Shown here: one piece after another, positions 33,765 through 43,098 of the stretch
Layout of the letters: each line of letters opens with the position of its first letter
How positions within the stretch are numbered: position 1 is the first letter of the stretch
From: Candidatus Obscuribacterales bacterium
GTDB taxonomy: Bacteria > Cyanobacteriota > Vampirovibrionia > Obscuribacterales > Obscuribacteraceae
Direction of reading: 5' to 3'
Assembly: GCA_949127735.1 (NCBI GenBank)
Contig: CASBPX010000126.1
Coordinates: 1 to 64,000 of the forward strand
Length of the DNA stretch: 64,000 nucleotides
The notes under the pieces: model-generated
Told to the model about the DNA's origin: nothing
The model's input: only the letters and a program-made list of their open reading frames with translations
Database searches by the model: none
Program-made: the position numbers and the translations under genes

Positions 33765-35477
33765 TTAATATCCGCGGTAAGCGCGACCCTGAGCCACAGC
33801 TTTAACACCAGGTACGTTTTGCAGCGAACCATAGCGACTGGTGGCATAGCGAATACCGGCAATCATATTGTCTACCGGATCAAGAATATTCTTGTGCCCT
33901 GGTATGGAATAAGAATTGAAGGTTGGTCCGATGGTTTGCATCAAACCTTTCGATGGTGTGCCTTTGCGAGCATTTGAATCCCAGTTATTCACAACGTTTG
34001 GATTCCAACTGCTTTCTCGTTGGACAATCAAATTGACTGCTGCCAGGTTGGCGGCAGTGACCGGTACCCCTGCTTTCTCGAGGGCGGTTTCAATTAGCTC
34101 GCGTTTTTCGCCTTGGGGAATGGTGCCGGTCACTTGTTGTTCAGTATTCTGTCTGTTCATAGCTACGTCGTAGAGGCGCTGACCGGCAGTAGCTAATTGC
34201 TGACCTTCACCTTGCGTAACGTCTTCTCTAGTGATGTCGTTGGGAGCTTTTCCAGACAGAGCCGCTGCTGCTATGGCACCTGGATTTTCACCGAATTTGC
34301 CTTTAAGATCAGAGATCATGCTCGATACCATGCCCTCTTGGGCTTCTTTCGGCAAAAGATTATTCAACTCTTCTTTGGCTGGCTTCTCGCCTTTTTCCAT
34401 CTTCGCGGCCATGCCTTTTAGCTTGGCGAGAAACTCAGGGTTTTTGAGCTGTTCAGCAAAACCTTTGGAAAGCTTGCCTTCTCTTATAAGCTTTTCAATC
34501 ATGGCCGGATCTGGCGGATCGCCCAAACTTTCGAGGAAACTAGCGATTTGTCTGCCCGAAAGTCCATAACGACCAACTCTCGTATCACCGTCAGGGTGAC
34601 GTCTGACAGTTTCATAAGCAGCATCGCGTTCAGGTTTCCACAAACCTGCCACTGCTTCTTTAATGCCCATTACCTTGTCGGTCTCATTGGGCTGCCTGGG
34701 CACGTCTCGTGTGCCGAAAGAACCCATGTGGTCAGTGGCGGCACGAGGCATATCGACGCCATTGCTGCCGTTGAAACGGTTCGTCTGCTCAACACTCTCC
34801 CTTGTCTCAGGGGTAACGTGTTTCATCTCTTTGGCCGGCTTTAGGTTCTGTGCACGCTCAAGCTCGGGTGAAATAATGTCATCTTGGTCGCTTAATTCCA
34901 CACCATTGGCGGCCTGACTGTTGGTGGTCTTGATGCGTTCAGAAAGATACTTAACCAGGTCATCAGCAGCTCTTTGCTGAGCCTCGGTAGGGTTCAGCTG
35001 ACCATCTTTACGCTCAATCTCTACTTTGATGTCTTTAGAATTTAACTTTTCCGGATCACCGTTCATTTCCACGCGGCCGTCTTCTTTGACTACAAAGTGC
35101 GGCTTCGCTTTGGCAGGCTTGTCTAAATCTTGCATCTCCACATTAATCTTAGGAACGCTCCGGTCCATAGCTGGGCTGGACTCAATGCGATGTTCGGGCG
35201 TGATGGCGCTGTTGTCGACAATCACACCACTGCGGGCCAGTTCGGAAGGCGGTTTGCTAACGTCAAATTTACGAGTGGCTAGGTTTTTGGGATGAATTGG
35301 ACTCATCTCCAAGCTGCTAGGTGCGGTGTTGTCACCGCCGGCGGCTGTCTTCAACACCATGTCAGAGCTGGCAAGCAAGCTGCCGGCCTGCAGTGAGAGT
35401 GGACCAATATGGCCGACTTTGACGTTTGCTTTTTCGACTTGCTTATCGCCGTCGCCTGCTGATTGTTTGCCTGTCAT
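33765..35477 (-). CDS. Lytic transglycosylase (SLT)-domain protein with long disordered N-terminus
   Basis: A 570-residue protein. Residues about 1-250 are charged, Pro/Ser-rich and low complexity; 310-390 hold a helical region (YGLSGRQIASFLESLGDPPDP). The last 115 residues form an SLT domain with the catalytic Glu in VQRESSWNP, the NARKGTPSKGLMQTIGPTF motif and MIAGIRYATSRYG, which cleaves peptidoglycan glycan strands. No signal peptide is visible, so export may be by a non-classical route or the protein acts as a secreted cargo. ATG at 35477. Confidence 0.85.
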   Translation of the reverse strand: MTGKQSAGDGDKQVEKANVKVGHIGPLSLQAGSLLASSDMVLKTAAGGDNTAPSSLEMSPIHPKNLATRKFDVSKPPSELARSGVIVDNSAITPEHRIESSPAMDRSVPKINVEMQDLDKPAKAKPHFVVKEDGRVEMNGDPEKLNSKDIKVEIERKDGQLNPTEAQQRAADDLVKYLSERIKTTNSQAANGVELSDQDDIISPELERAQNLKPAKEMKHVTPETRESVEQTNRFNGSNGVDMPRAATDHMGSFGTRDVPRQPNETDKVMGIKEAVAGLWKPERDAAYETVRRHPDGDTRVGRYGLSGRQIASFLESLGDPPDPAMIEKLIREGKLSKGFAEQLKNPEFLAKLKGMAAKMEKGEKPAKEELNNLLPKEAQEGMVSSMISDLKGKFGENPGAIAAAALSGKAPNDITREDVTQGEGQQLATAGQRLYDVAMNRQNTEQQVTGTIPQGEKRELIETALEKAGVPVTAANLAAVNLIVQRESSWNPNVVNNWDSNARKGTPSKGLMQTIGPTFNSYSIPGHKNILDPVDNMIAGIRYATSRYGSLQNVPGVKAVAQGRAYRGY

Positions 35478-35784
35478 TAAGGATCCCTAGCGGTAAGTAC
35501 GCCTATATTCTTGAATATAGACGCCTATCCATCAATGGGGAAATCACGTAGGCCACTTTTGCCCCTTAGTTACGTAGTTCCCCCACAGACAGGCGCCTTT
35601 GACCGGGGCATAATGAGAGTCCCCATTCAAGACGGACAATTCTTTTCATCGGTAACTGACCAAGTCGGCAACCTCCGTTCGCCTGTTCGAATTTGATATA
35701 TAAAGGAATGAAGCGGCAAAATCGCAGAATAATCCAAGCACCAGATACGGTGCCAAGACGAAACAGCTAAAATTTCTCAGCCAG
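35478..35784. other. 307-bp intergenic region with a palindrome
   Basis: It holds a perfect inverted repeat CTATATTC-TT-GAATATAG (35503-35520), flanked by direct repeats ACGCCTAT (35499 and 35520), just upstream of the transglycosylase start. These may be an operator for that gene. No gene or RNA was recognised in the rest. Confidence 0.4.
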
Positions 35785-36297
35785 TTAAGTGTTGCTGTCT
35801 GGTTTTGGCACATGAGCCGAAACCATGCTGTCTTCACTGCGTTCAAAGGCTTCTAGTTGCGACGAAGGCACATTCATGCCCGATAATTTGCTGCCGTATC
35901 CGAGAGTTACCATACGGTCTTGCACCGCAAATATATCTTCTACATAGCGAGCAAGGGCACGTCCCTGGGGCAAAATTTGTTCAACTGTGGCAGTGAGGAA
36001 GTAGTCTGCCACGATGCCACCGGCTATATTGGCACCGCGTTCTACGCCCCATTGTGTGGCAAAGCGTAAGCTCAGTGGAGCACCTGGTTTAGCAATGACA
36101 CTTAACTTGCGCGTGAAGCCCTGGCTATTCATATCAATTTCGCCGATCAGCTGATTGAAAGAATCTGGACCGCTTGGCAGTTGGCCTTGCATACGACCAG
36201 CAGGTACGCCTAATTCCTGTGATAGAAGCTCTACCAGCGAGGCAAACGATGCAACACCTTGCAAGTCAATAGTTTTTCCGGATCCGTCAAATGTCAT
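35785..36297 (-). CDS. Protein of unknown function
   Basis: A 170-residue soluble protein, taking the ATG at 36297; an in-frame TTG at 36339 would add 14 residues but neither has a strong ribosome binding site. The N-terminal segment MTFDGSGKTIDLQGVASFASLVELLSQELGVPAG resembles a small alpha/beta fold, and a later helical stretch VEQILPQGRALARYVEDIFAVQDRM follows. I do not recognise a family. It is divergent from the UbiA-type gene. Confidence 0.55.
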   Translation of the reverse strand: MTFDGSGKTIDLQGVASFASLVELLSQELGVPAGRMQGQLPSGPDSFNQLIGEIDMNSQGFTRKLSVIAKPGAPLSLRFATQWGVERGANIAGGIVADYFLTATVEQILPQGRALARYVEDIFAVQDRMVTLGYGSKLSGMNVPSSQLEAFERSEDSMVSAHVPKPDSNT

Positions 36298-36387
36298 AAA
36301 CTTGTTCCACTGGTTAGATTGAACGGTTGTGTTAAACAAACCAAATGATGCCAGTTATGAGGGAATTCTTCAAGTAGAGTAGTTTTT

Positions 36388-37284
36388 ATGCAACCAGAAA
36401 TTGTCCCTGAAAAGAAAACCGGTCTGGCCCTCATACGTGAGTGGACAGAGATGATTAAACTGGAGCATACGGTTTTTGCTCTGCCATTTGCACTTTCGGG
36501 CCTGATACTGGCCACTAACCACCTGCCATCATGGCACGCAGTATTTTTTACTATTCTGGCCTTTGTCGGAGCCCGCTCGGCGGCCATGACCCTCAACCGC
36601 TTGATTGACGCGCGCATAGACGCTGATAATCCGCGTACAAAAGACCGCTCAATCCCTGCTGGTCGTATAAAACCGGGCACTGCTTTGTTATTTTCCATTG
36701 CAGCTTTTGGGCTGATGCTCGCAGCTGCCAGCCAATTACCACAGATCTGCTTACAACTTTCTCCAATAGCAGTTTTCTGGTTGAGTTTTTATTCATTCAC
36801 CAAGCGATTTACCTGGCTCTGCCACATTATGCTCGGCATTGCCCTTGGTGGTGCCGCTCTTGGTGGATGGGTGGCCGCTGCCGGCACCATTTATGGTGCC
36901 GCACCCTGGCTGCTCGCTTTTGCCGTGGCCACCTGGGTAGCTGGCTTTGATATCATCTACGCCTGTCAAGATGAAAAGTTTGACAGCGATCAGAAATTAC
37001 ACAGCATTCCCGCCCGATTTGGCTTAAGCAAAGCACTGACAATTTCGAGCGCGCTTCATGTGGTTACTGTTGCTGCTCTAGTGGCTCTGGGTATCACCGT
37101 TAAGCCTGCAGCCGGAATCTTCTTTTATGGCGGTGTGGCACTTGTTGCCGCTATGCTGATTTACGAACACAGTCTGGTCAAGCCGAACGATCTTTCAAAA
37201 GTAAATGCGGCCTTTTTCACCACCAATGGTATCGTCTCCATTGTCACTTTTTTTACGATTTTGATTGATCGGCTAGTGCACTAA
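36388..37284 (+). CDS. UbiA-family polyprenyltransferase (4-hydroxybenzoate type)
   Basis: A 298-residue protein with about nine membrane helices. The first Asp-rich motif N70-RLIDARIDADNPRTKDR and the second DIIYACQDEKFD bind Mg-diphosphate of the prenyl donor. This family attaches polyprenyl chains to aromatic rings in quinone or related synthesis; the RNPRTK-type motif also occurs in the MqnP enzymes of the futalosine menaquinone route, so the pathway is not settled. Substrate prenyl units would come from Idi (8944). The gene ends 11 bp before the caspase-like protein gene. Confidence 0.88.
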   Translation: MQPEIVPEKKTGLALIREWTEMIKLEHTVFALPFALSGLILATNHLPSWHAVFFTILAFVGARSAAMTLNRLIDARIDADNPRTKDRSIPAGRIKPGTALLFSIAAFGLMLAAASQLPQICLQLSPIAVFWLSFYSFTKRFTWLCHIMLGIALGGAALGGWVAAAGTIYGAAPWLLAFAVATWVAGFDIIYACQDEKFDSDQKLHSIPARFGLSKALTISSALHVVTVAALVALGITVKPAAGIFFYGGVALVAAMLIYEHSLVKPNDLSKVNAAFFTTNGIVSIVTFFTILIDRLVH

Positions 37285-37295
37285 AAGTGGTGCTT

Positions 37296-39011
37296 ATGAA
37301 TTACACTGTTTCTACGACCTCTCTAAAGACAATTTCTTGTCTCCTGATTTGCTTCTGGCAGGCGGCCGGTGGCTCACCAGCAATCATTGCTGCTGAACTG
37401 TCTGGCGCAGGTCGAGATCGTCCTATCAAAGATAAATGGGCGGTCGTAATTGGCCTCGACAAATTCGCCGATCGGTCGATACCGCCACTGCAATTCTCGT
37501 CCAAAGATGCAAGAGACTTTGGTCAATTTCTCATAGAGAAAGGCAATTTCGCCAAAGATCACGTCAAGGTACTGGTAAATGAACAGGCAACGGAAAAAAA
37601 CGTCCGCGATGTAGTGGGCGACACATGGTTGCCGCGACAAGTGCAGCCCGATGACCTCGTTTTGATATTTGCCTCTAGTCACGGCAGCCCGAAAGAACTC
37701 GATGTGGCAAAAGAAAACTTTCTTGTAGTATACGATTCGGACCCTACAAAACTGTTCTCCACCGCCATCAAACTGGATGATTTGTCAAAAACCATCAAAA
37801 GAAGAACCGGCTGCGATCGTGTCGTCTTGCTCTTAGACGCCTGTCATAGCGGTGCGGCGGATACGAGAGGCGGAAATCTGTTCGCTCCCAAAGCAAAGAA
37901 TTTCGACATCAACTCGTTAGCCGGTGAAGGGCAAATCATCATCAGCTCCAGCGATGCCGAACAGATTTCGTGGGAGTCCAAACGGTATCAAAATAGCGTG
38001 TTCACTCATAACTTGATGGATGCATTGCAATCGGCCGGACAAGGCACCAAAGTGACGCAGGCATACCGGCATCTGAAGAAGAACGTGGAAGAGGAAGTGA
38101 AAGCCGACCGAAATGCATCACAGACTCCGGTCATGAAAAGTCTCTGGAAAGGCGCCGAGATGGCTCTTTGCGCTGTGCCAGCACAACCGCGCCTTGCCAC
38201 CCAACAAGAACCAGACACAGCAAGGATCGACCCAGCTCAAGCTTCTTCCCCGACGATCGTCAAAGACATGCCATTGAGTACCCTGATTGCCCACGCCGAA
38301 CGTGGTGAGGTGAAAGCGCAACACGAGCTAGCCTTGCGCTATGAGAGCGGCAAAAGTAATGGCAAAGATATTGGCAAAGACGCGGCCAAAGCAGCGCATT
38401 GGTTTGCCAAAGCAGCCAATCAGGGATATCTGGATTCACAGTACGACTTAGGTCTGATGTACCTTGACGGGCGCGGAGTTGAGCAGAATGACCGCGAGGC
38501 CTTCAACTGGCTCAAGAAAGCATCCGATCAAGGAGATGCTGATTCCGCCACCAATCTCGGCTACTTGTACGAACAAGGCAAGGGCGTGGAACAGAACCCT
38601 CAAGAGGCGTTCAAATGGTATAAGAAAGCGGCCGAGAACGGTAACGCAGGGGCCCAGAGCAGCCTCGCTTATTGTTACGTGAACGGAACGGGCGTCGAGC
38701 AAGACTTTGCTGAGGCTTTCAAATGGTTCCAGAAAGCAGCCCAAGGTAAGGATGTACGCGGCATGACAGGAGTAGCCTGGGCTTTCGCGCACGGCAAAGG
38801 CACAGCGCAAAACAATACGGAAGCCTTTAACTGGTATAAGCGAGCTGCCGACCAAGGCGACGCCAGCGCGGAAGCAGCACTGGGAAATCTCTACGAAGCT
38901 GGGCTGGGCGTGGATAAAAATTCCGAAAGCGCCCTTTTTTGGTACAAAAAAGCAGCAGCACAAGGCGATCAAAATGCCGCAGCTCAATTAAAGCGATTGC
39001 AAGGCATGTAG
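37296..39011 (+). CDS. Exported caspase-like peptidase with Sel1 repeats
   Basis: A 571-residue protein. Signal peptide about 1-33; caspase-like (peptidase C14) domain about 45-290 with KWAVVIGLDKF, the catalytic His129 in ASSHGSP and Cys183 in LLLDACHSGAAD, followed by IISSSDAEQISWES. From about 325 to the end are seven or so Sel1-type repeats (AAHWFAKAANQGYLDSQYDLGLMYLDGRGVEQN). Caspase-like proteases cut after Asp, Arg or Lys; Sel1 repeats mediate protein contacts. Both catalytic residues are intact. A GTG 9 bp upstream is also possible. It shares its fold with the proteins at 39017 and 43099. It converges with the 39017 gene. The target is unknown. Confidence 0.88.
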   Translation: MNYTVSTTSLKTISCLLICFWQAAGGSPAIIAAELSGAGRDRPIKDKWAVVIGLDKFADRSIPPLQFSSKDARDFGQFLIEKGNFAKDHVKVLVNEQATEKNVRDVVGDTWLPRQVQPDDLVLIFASSHGSPKELDVAKENFLVVYDSDPTKLFSTAIKLDDLSKTIKRRTGCDRVVLLLDACHSGAADTRGGNLFAPKAKNFDINSLAGEGQIIISSSDAEQISWESKRYQNSVFTHNLMDALQSAGQGTKVTQAYRHLKKNVEEEVKADRNASQTPVMKSLWKGAEMALCAVPAQPRLATQQEPDTARIDPAQASSPTIVKDMPLSTLIAHAERGEVKAQHELALRYESGKSNGKDIGKDAAKAAHWFAKAANQGYLDSQYDLGLMYLDGRGVEQNDREAFNWLKKASDQGDADSATNLGYLYEQGKGVEQNPQEAFKWYKKAAENGNAGAQSSLAYCYVNGTGVEQDFAEAFKWFQKAAQGKDVRGMTGVAWAFAHGKGTAQNNTEAFNWYKRAADQGDASAEAALGNLYEAGLGVDKNSESALFWYKKAAAQGDQNAAAQLKRLQGM

Positions 39012-39016
39012 CCATT

Positions 39017-40963
39017 CTATCTCAGGTTTTTTTTCACTGGCGGTTTTATCACCGGCTGTAGCCTTGGAGGCGCAGCGGGAGCGGATTGCATCAATTTCAG
39101 CAATTCCGGATTAAGGTTTTGGCGTGATTCAATTGCCGGTATCGCAAGAATCATTTCCCTTCCTTCCCATTGTCCGCCAATTTGCGGCGTCTGCTTTTCA
39201 CCCCAGGCATTTTGCACTTCCCAGCCTACTTTTTTTTGCACATCTGCAAACGCCGCCTTAATGTCTATTTTTCCACCGCGCGATCGCAGTGTCTCTAAAA
39301 GGTATTTTGTGAACACTCCGTTTTGCGATGCCTTACTTTCCCAAGATCGTTGATCTGGAGAACTGGACGAAATTACCAGGTGTCCGCTGCCTTGAGCAAT
39401 CTCATCCGGATCGAAATTCGCTGGTGCATGCTCGCCTTTCGCTCCGGGAACACCACCTCCGCTATAACAAGTGTCCATGACGATCAAAGCTCTTTCGGTT
39501 TTCACACCTTCTTTGATGCGTCGATACAATTCATCCATATCCACGCCAGTACCATAGAGCCTTCCGCCGTCAGTATCGTGTGCCACTATGTAATTTCTGC
39601 CACCTTTATCTTTCCTCGCCGGCGTACCATGGGTGGAAACAAATACCACCACCATGTCTCCTTCCTGTGTCACCGAGGGCAAGAATTGATCGCCGAATGC
39701 CTCCATTACATTTTCCCGAGTTGCTTTCTCGTTGAGAAGCAGCAAGACATGATCTTTTCTGAAGTTAGCCTCGTTGATCAGATAATTATAGAAATCTTGC
39801 GCGTCTTTTGCAGCGTATTGCAGGTTGTAGACAGGGTTGGCGAACTTGCTGATGCCTATGACCAGGGCCCATTTGTCTCTCACTGGGCCGTTCTTGCCAG
39901 CTATCACCGTTCTGGTGCCCAGTAGCACTTCCTCAAAGGCACCCAGATCGTCCGAATATGCCTTGAAAGTCGGACATGCCATAGACTTAGCCTTGTAATC
40001 ATCAGAACTGGCCATATCGCCTTTCATTTTGTACGCCATTGAAAGACCGAAAAGAGTTCTGATTGGATCAACGGTTTCGATAGATTTGAATATTTCGATG
40101 GCCTTGTCTGGATTCTTTAAACCGAGATAAGCATAGCCTTTCATTGTGCTTGGGAAGGAATCTGTGAGTTTCTCGCATATGGAAATTGCCTGTTGAAAAT
40201 TGCCTTTTTTACATAAAGCACTGGCTTTTGCACCGAGCAACTCTGTGTCATTTGGTGCGATGGCAAGACCACGGTCGTATTCGGTGATTGCCTTGTCGAA
40301 CTGTTTGAGAAGTTCGAAGCAACTCCCGAGACCCAAATATGCACGACTGTCTTGTGAATTCATCGCCAGGGCCTTGTTCAAATCTACAATTGCCTTGTTA
40401 TATTCCTGCATAAAACTAAACGCCAGTCCGCGCTCAGTGTAACCGTCCGATTTAGTTGGAATGAGCTCAATATACTTATCCCAATCTTTCAATGTTTGGT
40501 CGTTGAATCTTCCGGAACACTGAAGAGAGTTGGCCCGATGGAAGTACGCGTCGGCATAATCTGGATTGGTAGCAATAGCCTTCGTGCAATCGTCAATTGC
40601 CTTTTGATATTCTCCCAAGTTTTCATATGCAATGGCTCGATTGAAATACGTAACTTCCAGCTGGTCGATTTCGGAGGCGAGCGATTTGGTGAAATACTCG
40701 ACCGCCTTCTGGTACTCTCCTTTACCGAGAGCCTCGCTTCCCGCATCGAACAAAGGCCACTCTGCAGCCCATGCCGGATGAACGGCAGTGCTCGACAGCA
40801 ATGCCATCAACAGTACAAAATTCTTCAAGCGCGCGCCGGACAATTGCAAACTGTTCAACAATTTCAAAACTCTCACCTGGGGAAAATCACAGCGATAACT
40901 TACCATGGTACATTTTCTGGTCTCAGAACTCCATGTATAGGAATAGAGCAAACTTGCACCCAT
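39017..40963 (-). CDS. Exported TPR and caspase-like peptidase fusion
   Basis: Up to 648 residues; the ATG at 40906 (MVSYRCD) is an equally good start and avoids overlap with the divergent gene. A signal peptide lies at about residues 45-66 of the long form. TPR repeats (about 70-330, KGEYQKAVEYFTKSLA, YADAYFHRANSLQ) precede a C14 domain with KWALVIGISKF, catalytic His in FVSTHGTP and Cys in VMDTCYSGGG, and VISSSSPDQRSWESKASQNGVFTKYLLE. The C-terminal 40 residues are Pro-rich. Like its neighbours, it is predicted to act outside the cytoplasm. Overlapping divergent 5' ends with the 40933 gene suggest shared control. Confidence 0.86.
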   Translation of the reverse strand: MGASLLYSYTWSSETRKCTMVSYRCDFPQVRVLKLLNSLQLSGARLKNFVLLMALLSSTAVHPAWAAEWPLFDAGSEALGKGEYQKAVEYFTKSLASEIDQLEVTYFNRAIAYENLGEYQKAIDDCTKAIATNPDYADAYFHRANSLQCSGRFNDQTLKDWDKYIELIPTKSDGYTERGLAFSFMQEYNKAIVDLNKALAMNSQDSRAYLGLGSCFELLKQFDKAITEYDRGLAIAPNDTELLGAKASALCKKGNFQQAISICEKLTDSFPSTMKGYAYLGLKNPDKAIEIFKSIETVDPIRTLFGLSMAYKMKGDMASSDDYKAKSMACPTFKAYSDDLGAFEEVLLGTRTVIAGKNGPVRDKWALVIGISKFANPVYNLQYAAKDAQDFYNYLINEANFRKDHVLLLLNEKATRENVMEAFGDQFLPSVTQEGDMVVVFVSTHGTPARKDKGGRNYIVAHDTDGGRLYGTGVDMDELYRRIKEGVKTERALIVMDTCYSGGGVPGAKGEHAPANFDPDEIAQGSGHLVISSSSPDQRSWESKASQNGVFTKYLLETLRSRGGKIDIKAAFADVQKKVGWEVQNAWGEKQTPQIGGQWEGREMILAIPAIESRQNLNPELLKLMQSAPAAPPRLQPVIKPPVKKNLR

Positions 40964-43095
40964 ACTTTCGTCGACTGTCAGTTAGCCTACTAGCCACGTC
41001 AATTTGTGTTGGCAGTACAGCGTTTCCGGCAACTGCAGCGGGCGGCTACACACCCAGGGATATGTTCTATCAGGATATAAAGCAGCCAGAGAATCCTCAA
41101 AATGGCGTGTCCGTAGCCTATTGCCTGGAGCTGCATCGCGGCAGCGATCCTCCCGTATTGTCGAACAACCGATTTACCTTTAAATCTGGTGACGCCGTCC
41201 GTCTGCACTTGAAGAGCTCGGCTGCGACTTACGCATACATTGCTTTGATAGGCAGCTCGGGCAAGAAAGCTGTTCTCTACCCGCCCCCCGGCTCGACTGA
41301 GGACAATCGTTTAGAAGCAGGCAAAGAGTATGTCGTGCCGGCTAATGGCCAGATAGTTTTTGACAACCAGCCCGGCACAGAACAACTCTTTCTCATACTC
41401 ACGAAAGACAAACAAGAAGTGTCGTCCCATCTAAACTCACCGGGAGCTTTAATCACGGGCGACTCTCTGTCGGGCATCTCGCAGAAAGTCGGCGACTATC
41501 AGGTAATGTCCAATGACGGCTACTATGAGCTGGGAAAAAAGGCACCAGGCTCGGGGCTGGTATTCGTCAACAATCCAGACGGCAGGAAACCGACCGTCAT
41601 TGCAGTGGCACTGAGCCACTCACCCAGCGGCTCGGATCCGCAGCCAACGCCAACACCTACACCAACACCTACTCCTACTCCTACTCCAGCACCGACACCA
41701 ACGCCTGAGCCGCCAAGCACAGACCTTGTTAAAGTCAAATACGACATCAGGAGTCTGCACAATGATGGCTTGCCCAAACTAGTTGAGAACGCTGAAGTGT
41801 GGGGCGCGTTCCACAAAACCCGCAATACGAAGTCAGGAATCGATGGTGGGATGCGTGATCAATATATTGCCGGACTCAATCACTTGTATGCAAACTGGTG
41901 CAACCAGGCGATTGATTGGCAGAACAAGGGCCCGTTGCATTATGTTCAAACTGTGCAAGGCAAAGATTCTGGCGAACGAATGCGTCAACCCAATTTCGAA
42001 GGAAAAGATCTGAGCTCTCCCGCAGATAAAAGCCAGGTGTGGGATTCGCCGGGTGTGGCCGGCTATCCTGGCCCGATGGGAATAATGATGGAATTTCTCA
42101 GCGGGGGAAGATCCAGTTATATAGCCATTGGCACAGTGGTGAAGTACGAAAATCTTCCCAAGGAAGTTTTCAGAGTAGAAACAGGACAGCAGCTTGATGC
42201 CGCCTGGGACACCAATCGCGAAGAGCCAATCATCATCGCCGTCAAATGTGCAGCAAAGATGTTTCAGCCTGCCGGAGACGGTGGACACGTAGTGGTTCTC
42301 AGCGAAAGGCGCGAGGGAACTCAAGCTGGCAAGACTTCCAAGTATGAGTATCGCTTACTGAACAACTGGGGCAATGATGATGATGGCCAGCCGCGCAATG
42401 GTTGGGTGACCAGTGATGCTGTGGTGAGCGCCATGAACTATATTGATGCAGCCCATGACGAGTCTGTGTCACCGCATAGAGCCATTGTGTTAGACGCACT
42501 GCCTCTTCCCGGTGCCAATCGTTTCGCTCGAGGTGACGACGGCTTCTCGTTCGACACCAGCACGTCAGCGAAAGCTGTTTGGCCAGGCGGAATCAATAAC
42601 ATCTCGAACCGCGCGGCCACTGCTACTAGAGCTCTGAAGATCAGAGCAGCTTACGACCTGACGACTGAGCAAGCTGCGCTTTCACGTTACATTGCAGATG
42701 CAAAACAATCATTCAGAAAAGACGAAATATCGATATGCGAATCAGCGATCAAGGCCCTTGTGGCCAATCAAGATGAGCAAGGTAAACCACGCCGATATCC
42801 AATCTCGCAGGCTGATCTGGCGTCTATTTTTCACGATATCAACCGGCTGTTTTTGCAGCAAGATAAAATCTATGCCCAGGGACTGGATGTAGACGATCGT
42901 AATCGCGCCGTGGTGGCATTATTGCATGACAATGCCAACCCTGAGCACATCAATCAGGGCTTCCACAACACCTGCAACGTCACAACGATTATGAAGATCG
43001 AAACCTTCTTGAGACCGGCACCACAGGTGAAGCGATTTGTCGACTTGTATACCAACGTGAACGGCGACCAAACCGTTGATATGCCCAAAATTTGA
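40933..43095 (+). CDS. Exported DUF4384 protein with papain-like C-terminal domain
   Basis: A 720-residue protein from the ATG at 40933. Signal peptide about 1-36 (AFPATAAG), then GGYTPRDMFYQDI and a DUF4384 domain (about 45-230; VLYPPPGSTEDNRLEAGKEYV). A Pro-Thr repeat (41641-41709) forms a linker. The next region has a Cys in NWCNQAIDW, His in GGHVVVLSER and Asn in LLNNWGND, an order seen in papain/C39-like peptidases, though I cannot confirm the family. The last 50 residues (HINQGFHNTCNVTT...) look like the start of another cysteine-containing domain that stops short. The N-terminal half is nearly the same as that of the caspase protein at 43099, so a DUF4384 module carries different effectors. 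Activity unproven. Confidence 0.75.
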   Translation: MYRNRANLHPYFRRLSVSLLATSICVGSTAFPATAAGGYTPRDMFYQDIKQPENPQNGVSVAYCLELHRGSDPPVLSNNRFTFKSGDAVRLHLKSSAATYAYIALIGSSGKKAVLYPPPGSTEDNRLEAGKEYVVPANGQIVFDNQPGTEQLFLILTKDKQEVSSHLNSPGALITGDSLSGISQKVGDYQVMSNDGYYELGKKAPGSGLVFVNNPDGRKPTVIAVALSHSPSGSDPQPTPTPTPTPTPTPTPAPTPTPEPPSTDLVKVKYDIRSLHNDGLPKLVENAEVWGAFHKTRNTKSGIDGGMRDQYIAGLNHLYANWCNQAIDWQNKGPLHYVQTVQGKDSGERMRQPNFEGKDLSSPADKSQVWDSPGVAGYPGPMGIMMEFLSGGRSSYIAIGTVVKYENLPKEVFRVETGQQLDAAWDTNREEPIIIAVKCAAKMFQPAGDGGHVVVLSERREGTQAGKTSKYEYRLLNNWGNDDDGQPRNGWVTSDAVVSAMNYIDAAHDESVSPHRAIVLDALPLPGANRFARGDDGFSFDTSTSAKAVWPGGINNISNRAATATRALKIRAAYDLTTEQAALSRYIADAKQSFRKDEISICESAIKALVANQDEQGKPRRYPISQADLASIFHDINRLFLQQDKIYAQGLDVDDRNRAVVALLHDNANPEHINQGFHNTCNVTTIMKIETFLRPAPQVKRFVDLYTNVNGDQTVDMPKI
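41641..41709 (+). repeat. Pro-Thr codon repeat
   Basis: A short tandem repeat of six-base units of the ccaacn/cctacn kind encodes alternating Pro and Thr (about 11 pairs) between the DUF4384 module and the C-terminal domain. Such stretches act as extended linkers and change length by slippage. Confidence 0.85.
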
Positions 43096-43098
43096 AAC

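Noticed and set aside
35680-35700. tRNA-like T-loop (GTTCGAAT)
   Set aside because: No acceptor stem, D-loop or anticodon arm can be built around it.
41641-41709. Possible CRISPR-like repeat array
   Set aside because: The repeat is six bases long, without spacers, and encodes Pro-Thr pairs inside a gene.
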